This document shows, in pieces, positions 12,946 through 27,900 of a stretch of 64,000 nt of DNA. Where the stretch lies: NCBI GenBank assembly GCA_963920635.1, contig OY987298.1, forward strand, positions 55,159,949 to 55,223,948, written 5' to 3'. Within the stretch, counting starts at the first letter, position 1. Each line of letters opens with the position of its first letter. The DNA is from Pseudeuparius sepicola. Its lineage: Eukaryota > Arthropoda > Insecta > Coleoptera > Anthribidae. The position numbers and the translations under genes are program-made. The notes below the pieces were generated by a model. It made no database searches, was not told where the DNA came from, and was given only the letters and a program-made list of their open reading frames with translations.

Positions 12946-15900
12946 GTAAGTGAACTTCTGTCATCTATTATTGGCTAGCCGAACATGACCTCTTTCTGAT
13001 GAAAAACTAACAGGAAAAATATAATGGAAGATATGAAATTTCGTTAGATAATTTTATGCATTAACACATTTTAATAAAGTAGCCTGTATATCTTTCAATA
13101 ATTAAAACAATTATATTAATTTTTCGAATTTTGCGCAAAATTTAAATGTCTCCAACCAAAGGCAGATAAAATTTAAATTGAGATATGACTCGTCAACATA
13201 ACATATTGTCTATAAACATACCTCCTAAAATGCACCCCCAGGGAGCGCATGGGAAATTAAAAATTTATGTTTATTTATGTGTATTATCATATTTTTATGG
13301 TACATGGAGCGCCTGCTATGACTCTTGAAATAAATTCTATTTACATTAAAAACGACCAAACCCCTTACGCATTTATTATGGCATCCTCAACTTCACAGGC
13401 GATTTTCCTGAATACTGCTCTGCAGTGAGTGCCGTATAAGCGAGTCTCCATTTCAGTTTTCAGGAAGATAGCCAATGTTTTAAACATACATTTGGTTCTA
13501 ATACATTCTCTTTGCTATGCAGATTAACATAAAATCGAATAAAATGAACAATGCTTATTTATCTCGTTCAATAGTATATTTCATTACGAGTCTGGAAATA
13601 AAGAGTTCTCCGTGCGCGCGTGACGGAAAAATCTATTTCTGGACGTGTAATGAACAATATTTTTTATTATACTTCTTTGAAAACGGAAACTTAAAACATT
13701 TTATTGGCATATTATAACAAATGTAATTGACAAAAAATAAACAATGCAGACAATATAGTGTTTGGTATGTATGATGCGTTTCCATGGTTACCTACTCACA
13801 AATTATTTCAAAGGTGCTTTGTTGTAAATTAGTTATTGTCAGGTAAGGTGAATAAAACCTCAAAAATATTACAGAAATGTATCTAAATATTCAAACACTT
13901 ACGAATTAAAATACAAAATAGGTAGGTATATATGTTAAATATCAGAGAGCATATAGAGTTTCTTAAATTTAGTTTACTTTGCTGTATATTTCTATTTTAA
14001 AGCCATATATTCGGTATTTTTATTCAGCGCACGGAAAGTTATTCCATACGCTGTTTCCGTGCGCTAGCCCGAAAAACCCCATCTTTCATTATTGCTAAAA
14101 CAGATGAAAATAAGGTGTTTTCAAAAAGTATAATAAAAATGTATTTTGCCTAAAAGCGAGTCTCCTATTGACCCATGTCTCTATGGAGATGACTATTATT
14201 CAATGAATAAGGGGTTCTTTATTCATAGGTATTATTACTGTATTATAGCCTTCGTGAAATATTCAAATACAAAAAAGTTATGATGAAAGACGTTTGAACA
14301 AAACTTGATATTTGATATTTCTAGGGCAAACCACTTCTTAGATCGGTATTAAAAATATTGCTTTTCACGAACATGTAGATCCCAAGCGGTGAATAATTAT
14401 TAGGGAGTATGTTTATATGATTTTTTCTTATTTTTACGAGTCTTATGTGCCTTTCAATTTGTTTATCCTTATTCTGGGATACTTACCCTGTATATGCAAA
14501 AAAGTTTGACAGTGTAAATAAATTATTTCAGTTGTTCAATTGATTGTTCCTGGTAATTGAATATTTTGTTATAACAATATATATTTTTTAATGTCCCATT
14601 TTTGAAGATTAACCTTTTTATTGTACTGAATAATGTTAACATAGGGTATATGTTTTGTTGTAGGGCAGTCAAAGCCTAGGAATTATGATAATAGAGGGCA
14701 AGCATGCAGAAGTTGGACAGGGCATATTTATATCCGACATCCAAGAGGGCAGTGCGGCAGAGAAGGTGAGCACATTTTTCCATTTGTCCCTCAGCCTATT
14801 TTTGCTTGGGTATACAAAAACTTCTCGACCTATTGGAATAATTTGGCTATTTTATTCATTTAGTTATAAAGGGTATACTTAAGTATATTCACCGTGACGA
14901 CGACGAGCAATAGGTATAACTTGGACAGTATAATATCAATAAAATATTATCCAGAGAAAAGCCTTTTGATTTAATGTACATACATGGAAGACAAAAACAA
15001 AGCGGTTAAACAGAACCTATAATAAATTTTATGGATGTTAAACAAGAAAGGTAGGCTGTTAGTGTTAGTGTTTAGTGCCACAAAATTGTATACGTACAGG
15101 GTATTCCCGTATATTTAGTGCCCCTCTACAGCCTTCATTTTTTGCGCGAGAAAAGAAAGTTGTAGGACTATTTCCGAACCGCCAACATCTGCCACCAGAT
15201 GAAACAAAAGAACATCGCAAAGTTGGGAAAAAATGTAAAGTTAGTTTTTTCAAATCGAACACTAAATGTACTTTTGGATTTTTGTGATCTACTCGCCATT
15301 TATAATATATTTATAAAATTAAAAATTAATTTATTTAACTTGGATTTGTGGTTCTCTGAAAAGGACAGGTGATCGGATGGAATAACCAAAAATGCTTGCT
15401 AGAGGGATCATCAGGTTCTGCAGTAGGTGTACAAATTTGTGTGCAAGACAACTGCGGTACTTCGGCAGGACTCTGCAGTAGGTACTTGTGCAGGACCGTA
15501 CAGTGGGTGCGTGTGCAAGACTCTGAAGTATCTGTGCAGGACTCAGCAGTATACATGCGCAAGACTCTGCAGTACCTGTCCAGTACCAGGTCCCTGCAGT
15601 ATTTATGCAGGACTCGACCGGACTCGACAGTACCATGCAGTACCTACTAATGCATATTTACTAGGTACCGCAGTTTTCTGCAGTGGAAGACCCCTCGTGT
15701 TTGAGTTAACTGAGGGAATATCTTGTTAGAATTCTGAAATGTTAAGAGCTATTTGAAGTTTTACTGAAATTATTGAAATGATATTGCCAACTTTATATTG
15801 CCCGAAATTCTTTTGTGGCCTAAACAGAGCCATTTAATTTTTAATTGGGTTCTTCTTCCACAGGTACCCGAAACAAACCGATTAAAGGACAACTGTTTCA

Positions 15901-18900
15901 AGTTGCCAAGAAAAACCACTGCGAAATAAGCTCTGATGCTTTGTTAGTGAGTTCAGATTCAACTTTGAAATATCATAAATACCTAATATCCAGTGACTAT
16001 AGTCACTGCTAATATTAAAAGAACAAAACTTAGAACGTCAACTCAAAAAATAACTTCAATAACTTTGTTTATTTTTGTAGGCCATTTAACGTTCGTTTAA
16101 AAGCACTAAAAATTATTATAATACCTATTCGGTGGAATTCATTAAAATATTATTGCCAATTATTCAAAGAGAAGTTCGTATAGATAATTAGATAGAACAC
16201 AGGGTACAGTATCAGACAGGTGGCTAAGTTATTGTTCTGTTGTCGCATGACACTTTGACTTGACATTTATTATTCTGTCATTTCAGTTTGACTTCTTTGA
16301 GAAAGATTTAAGTTAAAGTTCAAAGTTCAAAGTTTTGTTCTTTTAATGTTATGCATGAATTTTCAAAGTTGAATTTAAACTAACCACTGACAAAACGTCA
16401 GAGCTCTTTAGAAGTGTTTTTTCGTGGCAACTTGAAAAAGTTGTCCTTTAATCACTTTGATTCAGGTTGCTGTGACAAAAAACCCAGTTAATAATTAACT
16501 TGATTATTTCCCTCATACTGCTTGCATCCAATAAGGTAGCTCCTTCCATAAAAATCCAACCAATCATATGTCTCTGCTAGCGATAATTGCACTTGTGCAA
16601 AAGCAAAGCGGTAGTACCACCTGTGCAATTATCACTACGTTGCTTAGCAACCGCGAATCTGTTCGATAGAAACACGCACTTCTTAAAATTGGTGTGTGTT
16701 ACACTGTTCTAAATTATAATAATAATAATAATAATTCTCACCCTCACAATACTCCAAATTATGCAGCTTATAAATTATGTTGCGGTATTATTAAGCATTG
16801 TATCAATGAATTTATATAACTTTTACATTGCTAAATTCTTGTTATTAGACCTACGTCTCCCTTTAAATTTATGACACATTCAGAAAATAAACCAACGCCA
16901 ACAGGGTGTAGGTATAATCGCATTTGCCTTGGATATCCAAGTGTCATGTTTGTTTACTCGAACGCTACAGTCGAAGCTGTCAATAAACTCGTTCAAAATG
17001 CGTCGTTTTGGAAATGTAAACATAGAAAAAAACCAATACAGAAATGATTTCAAAAATGTAAAAATATATTGGGTGTTTCATTTTAAAATAATAAGTTTGT
17101 TTCATCTAGTGACAGATTTTGGTGGTTCGGAAAAAGTCCTACAAATTTTATTTTAAACATCTTTTTCTCGCGCAAAAAATGAAGGCTGTAGAATGTAGAA
17201 AGAGTACTAAATATACGGAAACAACCTGTACACATAGGTGTTTCGTAAATAATCTCCAAAATTAAATCTGTAAAATACAAAAAAAAAATCAAAAAATATT
17301 TTATGTTAACAAAAAATAGCGAGAAGTACCTGCTTTCGTTTGAATTCGCGAAACTCTTGTTAGCTTGACGGTTTGACGTGACTGCTGCACTTGTAGGTAT
17401 ATAATATACAGGGTGTTCCGCATAAGAACCGACACAGAGCAGGAGCATACAGGGGGGCCTAAAATAAGATGATTTAACGCAACTTACCTCTATACTAAGT
17501 TGCACCTCTGAGAAGTTATAGGCCTTGAAAGTGGGCTTTGAAATTTCGAAAAAAAATCGATATCTCAGTTATTTTTGAACTTGGAAAAACCAAATTTGGT
17601 ACACGTTGTGGGCGTACCAAGGGCCATTTGAAATTGTTGATACAGAGTGATGCACCTAAAAATGTCACAGAAGTTTTTTGTCAGTTGGCGGACATACAAA
17701 ATTGTTACTTTGTGTTATGAAGAAATTAATTCTAAAACTTTTTTTACTCTTGTAATTTTTCGAAAAACTTTATCGTTTTCGCCAAAGCGCGAATAACTGA
17801 AAATACGTATTACAGATATGATATTTAAAATCTTTGAAAATTCAAAAGTTGGCTATGAAATTAAACGTCAAACTTGAATAACAACCATTTAATGGAAAAA
17901 GAATAAAAACATCAAAAAGAAACAGGAATAACAATAGAATAAAATAATAATAAATCGGTGATCATTTCCAACAATTTCTAAAATAACTTTATCGACTTGT
18001 TTCAATAATTATTAAATTAAATTATTCAGCTTTGACGATTAATTTCATAGCCAACTTTTGAATTTTCAAAGATTTTAAATATCACATCTGCAATACGTGT
18101 TTTCAGTTATTGGCGTTTTTGGCGAAAGCGATAAAGTTTTTCGAAAAATTACAAGAGTGAAAAAAATTTTAGAATTAAATTCTTCATAACACAAAGTAAT
18201 AATTTTGTAAGTCCGTCAACGGACAAAAAAGTTGTCACATTTTTAGGGTGCATCACTCTGTATCAACCGTTTAAAATTTGAACTATGTTTTCTGTCGATT
18301 AATGCCCTTGGTACACGCATAACGTGTACCAAATTTGGTTTTTGCAAATTCAAAAATAACTGAGATATTGATTTTTTTCGAAATTTCAAAGCCCAATCAC
18401 CCTTACACCCTGTATATGCAGCGTGTCGTGTACAGCAGTGACATGCACGCGCCCTACTATTTTTAAAACACCGCTAAATTCGATGATTCTATTTTTCATT
18501 TATTTTGATAATAATTTTTAGGCTTATATCGATTTTGGTTACTATTGGAAATTAGTGAGCACGCCCATTGTATACAAATACTTAAATAGCATGATGACTA
18601 TAGGTATGTTCATTTCCAAGTCCATTTCTGTATTAATATTTAAGATATCTCTTAGAATATTATTGAAACAAGTTGATAAGTAGGTATGGGGATTCCATAA
18701 ATAGTTTAGAAAATAAATCGTAATTAGTCTAAAATTCCTTAGCAATAATTACTCTTATTTTCGAATAACATATTTTACCAAGATTGGTAGATCACACTTA
18801 ACGCGATAAAGTTTAACATAATTTGTTAACTCATCGATACCTAATAGTTTTATTACTAAATAGGAAGTTATTGCTCTTGGGAATAATAAGTAGGTATACA

Positions 18901-21900
18901 TATTTTTTTTACATACAGTTGAAATTATTGACTAGCTAATGGCTAGACTGGCTACTAAATATTCATTCACCTTCAACATTTGCACAAGATTCCATTCTTA
19001 TTTCGGATAAAAAATAAATTCTTGAAAAAGGCCGATGTATTCAAGTTCCTCCATTTTATATTATCTTAAGCAATATCGTTGAATTAAGCACTCAACGGCA
19101 ATATCCTCCAAATTATTTGCGGTACCTACAACCTGTACAAATCTTTTGTCTTAAATCTGACGCAAGAATATTTTATTTCCCTACAGTTAGCAGAACCTTC
19201 CAGAACGATGATGCAAAGCAAATATTGGCTTTATTTATTTTAAATTTGCCTACGTGCAATATTTTTACCTCCGTGCTTTTGCTGGTCGGGATTTTAAGGT
19301 GTAGATATTTCATTTCCGAGGGCATAATACCGTATGACGTATTTCGCTTTTTTATCGTACCAAATGAAAATGATATGGGTTTATATTTAGAACATCTGGC
19401 ATAAGTAGATATCTAGAGGGTGTTCCAGAAGTGAGTGTCACCCTTAACGTAGCCGGAATAAGCGCAAAAAAATGAAGAGACCCGTGTTTTTTGTTTTGCT
19501 CGGAGATTAAAAGTAAGGGCCCCAATTGTTTTTCTGAATACATATATTTGAAATCGAAAGAAAAATTTCTACAATTCTCGTGGTTACAACTTTTTCTAAA
19601 TTCAAAACAAAAGGTGCACGGCCACACATAAGGCGGACGGCGGACCGGAGAGCAGAGTGGAGATGGTAGCGGAGCTTCCAAAACAATAGGAAGCCTACTA
19701 TCAGAGAACAAGGAACTTGTTCTCTGATACTATCGTGTCCACACATACCGCGGAGAGGGGAGCGGAGAGTAAAGCGTGTTTGCTCGCTGGTGGCGGAGCG
19801 TTCAAGTCATTTCTTTTCCGACGTATTGGCACGTATTTAATCTCGAAGAGCGTTGTATTCTTATATACCTACTTAATAATAAACAATATGGATCGCGAAA
19901 TGCTAATTAGTGAAGTTTTTAGTCGCAAACCCCTGTGGGCACATCACCACAACCGAGGTGTTTCAGACAAACTTTGGGTCGAGATTTCCAACATTATTTT
20001 TGTACAGATGATGGAATTCACCAAGTGTTTCCCTGCTTACGTTTATTTCATGTACCAACACTGCACGTTTATTTTGTAAAATCTGAAATTTGAATTGTGA
20101 ATTTTCACATAAAAATAATGAAGAAATCGACATTTTTATAGCAGTTTCTATGAAGTTCGACTTTTCAATGTTTCCACTTTACTTCCAACCTCTCTGCGCA
20201 ATACACCTTTCACTGTCTCAATCTGCTGGCTGTGTGGACACTAGCCGCACTACTCTCCGCTTTTCGCTCTGCTCTCCGCTCCGCCGTCCGCCTTATTTGT
20301 GCCGTGCACTTAGGGGGGTAGAATAGATAGTTAAAGCAAAGCCCAATACGTATTTATTACGAAGACGTAACACATTGACGTAAGCGTGCAAAGATCGAAT
20401 ACGTCAAGTTTCAAAAGTACAGTTAAAGTATGTTTTAAAACGCCTCCTGAAGGTAACTTGAAGGTGTATTATGTCCAGAGCTGGGCAGGGCTTGAGTGCT
20501 TTGTGCTTGCAAAAGTGCTTCAAGCTCTTTGAGGGCTTGAAAGCCCTGTGCTCGAAGCTCTTTTTTATTTCTGTAATCGGGACTTGGTAATCGAATTACT
20601 TCATAAAAGTGCTTGGTAATTTGTAATTGAAAAAAAGGAATTTAAGCCCTTTCAATGTGCTTCAATTACTTTTTAATTTTTACAAGGGCTTGCAAGCACA
20701 AAAAAGAGCTTTGAGCACTTTTTAAGTTCAAAGAGTCCTTTTAAAAAATTATAGCATTATTGAAAAAACGTGTCCAGCGCCCAGTAACCGGCGCCGCCAG
20801 CGCGTCATAAGGTATAGTATTATATTATGGTTTTGTGATTTTTGGGGATTTTCTTTTAATAATAGTAGGCCATGGAATAAGCCCATTTCAAAAAATTATA
20901 CCCTGAAATGTGGAGAAGAAAAAAAATTTGAAGATCGGCCAATCTTTCGAAAAATACGGAATTTTAACGTTATTTTAACGTTAAGATGAAGTTGAGCAAC
21001 TGTGTAACTGAGGTTAATTCAATCAAACTTGCCCTCTGCTTTTTCAACCTTACAAGTTACTTAAGTGCTTTGGCTCTTGGAAGTGCTTTAAAGTCCTTTC
21101 ATTTTCATTGTGCTTTAAGCCCTTTCAATGTGCTTTAAGCTCTCTCATTGTGCTTTAAGCCCTTTCACTGTGCTTACTCAAGTCCTTTTTAGCAGGGCTT
21201 TGTGCTTGGAGTTCAATTACTTTATAAGAGTAATTGGTAATTTCAAGTTCTTTCAAAAAGTTAATTGTATTGAAGATTGAAGCACATTAAGCAAGGACTT
21301 AGGGCTTGGGGCTTCAAGCACATTTACAAAGTGCTTTGCCCAGCTCTGATTATGTCCCTTTGTTGGTCGTTTTTGTTCCCCTCGAAATCGCTCAAAATAA
21401 GTTCTTAAACGTTTGACATATTTTTAAAATTCAATTTCTAGTTGCTTCTTTAGGGCTGACTTATAGGTATATTCTAATCACACGGGTGTTTCCGCACCAA
21501 GGCAAAGTTTACAGACCTATTTTATTCTGTAAACTTTGACCAAGGTCTCTGCTTGATACCGTTGCGTGTCGGGTGTACGTACGTACACGCAAGTTTACGT
21601 CAACCGTAAGTCCACACTCTTTAACGCGCATGCGTAGCTGCCATTTTCTTCTTCTTCTACGCCTTCGTTTCTATTATGTGGGTAACCTCGTACCCTAGCT
21701 TGTAATGAGTGCCACCGTATACAGGTTGATTCAGTTTTAAATGGACAAACTCCTAGGATCCGTAGAATACATAAAAATATTGCCAATTGTCAGTTTGTTC
21801 TAAAACCTTTTTTATTTGGAGTTATTATAAGAAGGATACACACTGTTAAAGTTATAAAAAATATAATTAAAATTGTAAAAAATGTACACTCTGTATCTTT

Positions 21901-24900
21901 CTTATAATGCCTATAAATAATTTTTTTTATAGAACAAGCTGGCAATATTTTTCGGTACTCAAATGATCCAGGAGTTTGTGCACTTAAAACCGAATCGCTC
22001 TGTGTACGGTGAATCTCATTTCTATTACAATCTGGGATACATTGACATAATTTTTCACGATTTCTGTAAAACGGTTCATTACATGAAAAAACATAGGAGT
22101 ACTTCAACTTTTATGGAAAAGCACTGAATGAAATCGGTTAATCCGTTATTTCCAAAAAAAATAATTTGTTGCCCCTTTTTAAGCTGTGAGCAAATAACCA
22201 AAAAAACACGGGTATCTTGATTTTTTGCGCGTATTTTTGCAAAACCTAATTGTCCTGTCAGTTGATCGCGATCCATATTTTACTTTGCCTGATGGAGAGA
22301 ATTTTTTGCCGATTGTCAGAAACCTTTGTGAGTGTAAATAGACACAAAAGGGACACCTTATAAAGCAGAAACTCTTTTGCTCTTTTGAGAAAATCTACTA
22401 GTACATCTATAGCTATGTTTGTCGTCGTTTTCGTACCACTCCAGCCCATTTTTTACCTTTTCAAACAAAAATAACTATACCTAAATTGCTACATAAACTG
22501 GTATAACTGCCGCCACAATTTTCTGAAGCATACAACTTTCAATGTAGAGCATTTGCTAGTGCATTTAAACGTTCTTCATCCACGGCATTTCTCACAAATT
22601 AGATTTAATTAGTGAAAATCCAAAAGTGTGGTAATTTGCGTATAAGCTGCATTTGGACTCAACGATAAGCAATGTTTAAGCAACCAAAAATATCTGGACT
22701 GTCCAATATTTCTGCTCTAGAGGTAAAATAATGTTCACCTATGTTTTGAAAAGGTATTTATTCATCATTGGAAAGGCTTTGCAAATCTAGAAAGTATATC
22801 GTTTAGTAGAGGGTTGCTACGATATTCTGCGTATTTTTCCTTGAAAATATAATAGTTTTGCTCCATAAAATTGCAAAAATTCTTCAATTTTAAAAATTAT
22901 TATGTATCCTAAAATATCTATATAGGAGTAGAAGAAAGTATTCCAATGTCCCAGATATTATAGTCACGCGGATACACCACTGAATCTGAATGAGTGAGAA
23001 TTTTGGTGGTTTGTTTATGGATAGTTATAAAAAATACTAGCTTCAAAACAAAACAGAAGATGCCCTCTCTAGTTATGCAGGGTCTTCCTGAATTGGTGGG
23101 AAGCATTGCAACGGAGTATTCTTCTGTCAAAAATAAAACTAATGGACCGGGAGATAGTGACAGATTTTTGGACGTGATTTTACTCAGTATGCCTTGCAAA
23201 GGGCATTATGTGGCACATATTCTCACAATAATAAGGTATGAATCAGAGAGTCATCCTGGGTTCTTCATGTGAAAAACTGAGTTTTCAATTATTCGAAAAA
23301 TATGCGTTTTGATATGATTTTATACAGACTTCCATGTGTTTTATAATGAAGTTCAAAATAGAAAATTCCTCGGAAAACCATAGGCATGCCGTAAGGTTGG
23401 TCCAAAGGGCTATTATTGCCACGTGATCTTGTATTTTAATAATTAATTTTTCCACGTTTCTGAACAGGCTGCCAATGAGAAGTATGCAAGTTCTTATTAT
23501 GAAAATGCTGAAAAAAGGATGGCATACCTTTCGCGCATGTCCAAGTACACTTTACATCGAATAACTCGTTTAAATGATTAAATAACATTCAATTTAAACA
23601 GTACTTGGACATGCGCGAAAGGTATGCCATCCCTTTTTCAGCATTTTCATAATAAGAACTTGCATACTCCTCTTTGGCAGCCTGTTCAGAAACGTGGAAA
23701 AATTAATTATTAAAATACAATATCACGTGGCTATAATAGCCCTTTGGACCCACCCTAACGGTATGCCTATGGTTTTCCGAGGAATTTTCTATTTGAACTT
23801 CATTATAAAACACATGGCCAGCCTTTATAATAGTTATTTATGTACCAAGGTACTGAAGTTCTACTTTTTATGACTCATGTGGAGTTTAGTTGCTGAGGCC
23901 TCTGGCCGAGGCAAATAAACCACATGAGTCATAAAAAGAACTTCAGTGCCGAGGTACATTTTTTTTTTGAAATCTGAAAAAAAATGTTTTATTAGGCAAG
24001 AAAATAATATTAAGGGATCACCCGTCCATGAACCGACTACGCGCGGCGTTGCTTGACTTTGACGATCGCTCTGCCTAGGACAAGTATGATGAGACACGGC
24101 ACCTTCTGACAGAAAAACCAAACTGCTGCTTCTTGTGCAGCCTACACAACAAATCTATTGATATTCAAATTTACTAAAATATGTATACTGAAGGACTGCG
24201 CTTCTATAGGAAACAATTTCGCAATGTGTACGAAAAGTTAAATGAGCCTTTATCGGCCGGGTTTTGAATATTTGGTCACTTTTGACGGGCGATTTCTCCG
24301 CGTCTGACGTTTGATGTTTACATCTCGCCAAGGCCTACTTATTGAAAAAATCGTACAATAATGGGCTACATTATTGTACGATTTCTGTGCTTTTAATGAC
24401 GATTTTGGGACATTTTAATGCCGATTTCAAGAAAAATCATATCAAAACGCATATTTTTCGAATAATTGAAAACTCGGTTTTTCACATGAAGAACCCAGGA
24501 TGACTCTCTGATTCATACCTTATTATTGTGAGAATATGTGCCACATAATGCCCTTTGCAAGGCATAGGTACTGAGTAAAATCACGTCCAAAAAATCTGTC
24601 ACTATCTCCCGGTCTATAAGGTAAAAGAATATTGTAACGAAAAATGCCCCTAAAGTTGTTTAAGTTTCGATATTCTACTTACAGTTTTATCATTTTCATG
24701 ATTAGTTTGGAGGCATTTTCTGTCACATCTTTGTTGGCCTGGGCCCCCAGGGTCCCATTTTCTCTTAGTTTTTATTGTTTTCCCCGTAGAGCTTTCATAC
24801 GTTTCTAGAAATTTGACACAACTTTATGATTTGTGCATATATCATTGGCCGGGAATATTCAAGAGTAGAAAGAATGTTCTTGGTCAGTGACAGTATCTAA

Positions 24901-27900
24901 GTTTATTTGTGAAGGTTAAACAATAAAGGTGGTAACCAAGCCAACGAGTTTGCACTGTTATTGTGGAGATCTGGTACAATATTTATATTTCAATGCAATT
25001 TTCCTATTGCGGATTGAATTGTAAGGCACTTATCTATTATATTATACGCTATGAGTAGGTACTAATTGACATAGTATAGACTTTTCACTCTTACCAGTGG
25101 CGTAGACTCGGGCGTAGATCAAAGGTGGTGAGTTTCTTTTTTACATTATTATTATTATTATGACTGAGAAAAAATAATCTACAAAAAACATCTTCAAAAA
25201 TTACCACTTATATAAATTATTGGCCGACTGTATGTTGTGTCCAATATTAGTCTAGGTGTTGTTTACCTATAAACAATTTAGCTCTAGACTATCGTTGTTC
25301 TGAAACGCACAAAATTCCATAAAATATTATAAAAAATGGATGTCTAAATTAAAATAAATAATTTTTCTCCTTCCCCACTACTGAATTCGTGAGCTAGTAA
25401 GTCCAAACTTACTTAAACATTTTTAGCCGGCTGTTTGTGGTTTTATGATTCTTCATGTAATGGTATAAAATAACTAATTAACAGTCTGACAGCTATCTAG
25501 GGAAAAATATTGCATAATCAAGAAAAACGGCAATAGTTGCTTGTTTGTATCACTGTTTTGTTATTTCTAGGCCGGCTTGGAGATCGGTGAAATGATCCTA
25601 GCAGTCAATAAGGACCCAATAGTCGGCTCCAACTATGAGACGGTAAGTACCTATCTTATACCTTATTAGGGTCAAGCCACAGAATAACTAAAATTATTCG
25701 TCAAGCACTTGAAATCCTGCAGAAATAATGTAAATCTGAAATATATATATATATATACTATACAACCTGGACCAACACTGGGTAGATGGTCCAGCTACAA
25801 CATAAGTACTCTAAAGATATAAAAATTCCACGTGTTTCGTCTTAATGATGTTTTGAGTGCAAGAAAGGCATCCAATAGTTATTGCCAAAGAACTAAAATT
25901 CAGGCTCACTTTTAAGGGTCCATATCTCCCTTAATGTGCCCTTATTTTATGAGTAGCATATCGCCGTATATCGGACGGCAGCAAGTTATGGATAACCAAT
26001 AACCTTCTATACAGGACGAGTCTTCGACCCGTACAAAAATTTTATTATGATAGAAAAAAGTTGTTCAGACAAATATCTAGGTAATTTTGTAGTGAACAAC
26101 TTTTGTTAAGAATATTTCGCGCTGTCGTTAGCAGAAAAAAATATATTAGATGTGAAAAAAGTTGCAACCCCTTTTTTCTAGATTATTTTCTTATAACTTG
26201 TTATATAATATGCAAAATTCAAGAAAATGACAAGAGAACCAATTTGTAGAGCACCTTTTTTCCTTTAAAAATGGTAGCGACTATTTTTTGGTAAAATTAA
26301 AAATACAGCTGTTATCCGCGAAAAACTAATTTACCACTAAATTCAAGATGGCGGAAAACCTGCAAAGGGTTGATGGTCGAAAATTCGGATTTTATCTTTC
26401 TATATGGTGTACTATCGATGGATAAGAATTTTTTTCTTACCCAATGAATTGCATTATTACCCATATAAATCCAATTATATTTACTGGATTAAAGTTGATA
26501 CTTGATGTATTCGGCTCAATGTCGTACTAAAAAATTACATTTTATCAATAAACAGTAGTAAGGCCGCTATTACACTATAAAATTTCTTTGTCAAATTAAT
26601 TACTAAAATATTTTGATAAATTTCTTTGATGATATTTCTTTTAAAAAATGAGTTATAATAGATTACTGGCTTGTGCAGTAGCGATAAGTGATGCTGTGGT
26701 TAGGTACAACCATTGATTAAGGTACGAATTCTTTATTCAATGGTACAACGTGTGTGGTGACAAAGACATTTTATAGTGTAATACCTAGCGGCCTTATAAA
26801 TACACTATTACCACAGACCTATATAGCTTCGCTTCTGTGCTATTACTATGGAGCTTAAATTCCGTAAGGTTATAACATACCTACATATATCGATCTATCC
26901 CTATCTTCTGACAGGGTAGTTCAGTAACTTGGTGAGTGGTCAAAGATTCCTTTGAATTAGCGTTGGACTTGGAGTATTGTTGTCAAGGCAAACAATTCAT
27001 AATAATAATAATAATAAACAAATTTATTTAGCAACAAATTGCTATCCAACTACATTCACTACCATTCTTTGCGCACTTTAAGAAATGGGGTCAATATACA
27101 CTGTGTTTTACTTTTCACGAGTATACCCTCGTATCTTAGGAAGAAAACAGATTATTTTCGAATTTTTACGGCTAAACTTCGATAAAGTACAAGGTAAATA
27201 ATCGTTTGATGATACTTTAATTCATTATTGTTTGTTTTATTTTAATATTTTAATATTATTTTCATTATTTAATTGTTTACATTAATTCATTATTGTTTGG
27301 CATCAATTTCGTACTAGAAAATTTAATGTAAATTCATCAACTTGGCATCAAACAACATAATTTTAACTTATTAATATCATTTTGTTTTGAAAAAGACATA
27401 GTCTTATCGATATTTAGTAATACAAATTTAATTGGATTCTAGTGATAAAAATAAACTCCTGGACAAAATTAACGCATCACTCATATTTTTCTCGATATTT
27501 TTTTATATTTTTATATTTTTTCTCGACAAGCAGGCCATTGACCTTGTTGTGTATCATATAACCTTGTTTTCACAGAAATTCGTGTTAAACCTCGTTTTAG
27601 ACTAAAACTGTGTTAACATTTTCTTAAAAAGTGCTGATTAAAGCAAAGTGTCTGTGAAAAGCAAGTTTTCGATTGTGATTGTTTTTATCACATACCTGCA
27701 TGTTGGGAAGTTCATTTGCGAGTATATCAAGTAAGGAAAATGAACCGCCAAAGAAATTTGTCAATTGAGGATGTAGTGCGAGCATCGACTTTCCTGGATG
27801 AAGGATATTCAATGCGATATGTTGCTGGTTTGTTAGGAAGACATCATTTTTTTTTTTTTGAGACAACGTGCTCTCAGAGAGTCACCAGCAATCTACTAAA

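Larger units (their letters stand above)
15097..17228. mobile_element. 2.1-kb inverted-repeat element
   Basis: TA-flanked ends: CAGGGTATTCCCGTATATTT on the left and the complement of CAGGTTGTTTCCGTATATTT on the right. Arms of about 120 bases share TACAGCCTTCATTTTTTGCG and TTCATCTGGTG-type motifs. The interior holds a minisatellite (15414-15650), a second foldback (15875-16462) and a LINE-type tail (16716-16760). No transposase is seen. Confidence 0.7.

Noticed and set aside
12946..14663. Additional Patj exon between 12945 and 14664
   Set aside because: Joining the two exons directly already gives an uninterrupted PDZ start (VQVKK then GSQSLGI); no extra in-frame block with splice sites and PDZ features was found.
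15331..15729. Four overlapping cysteine-rich open frames on both strands
   Set aside because: They are the translation of the CTGCAGTA minisatellite in different phases; the apparent cysteine repeats come from TGCA/TGT words.
22918..23272. 93-codon - strand and 92-codon + strand frames
   Set aside because: Complementary to each other; the + frame runs into the foldback arm at 23145 and has no start context or domain.
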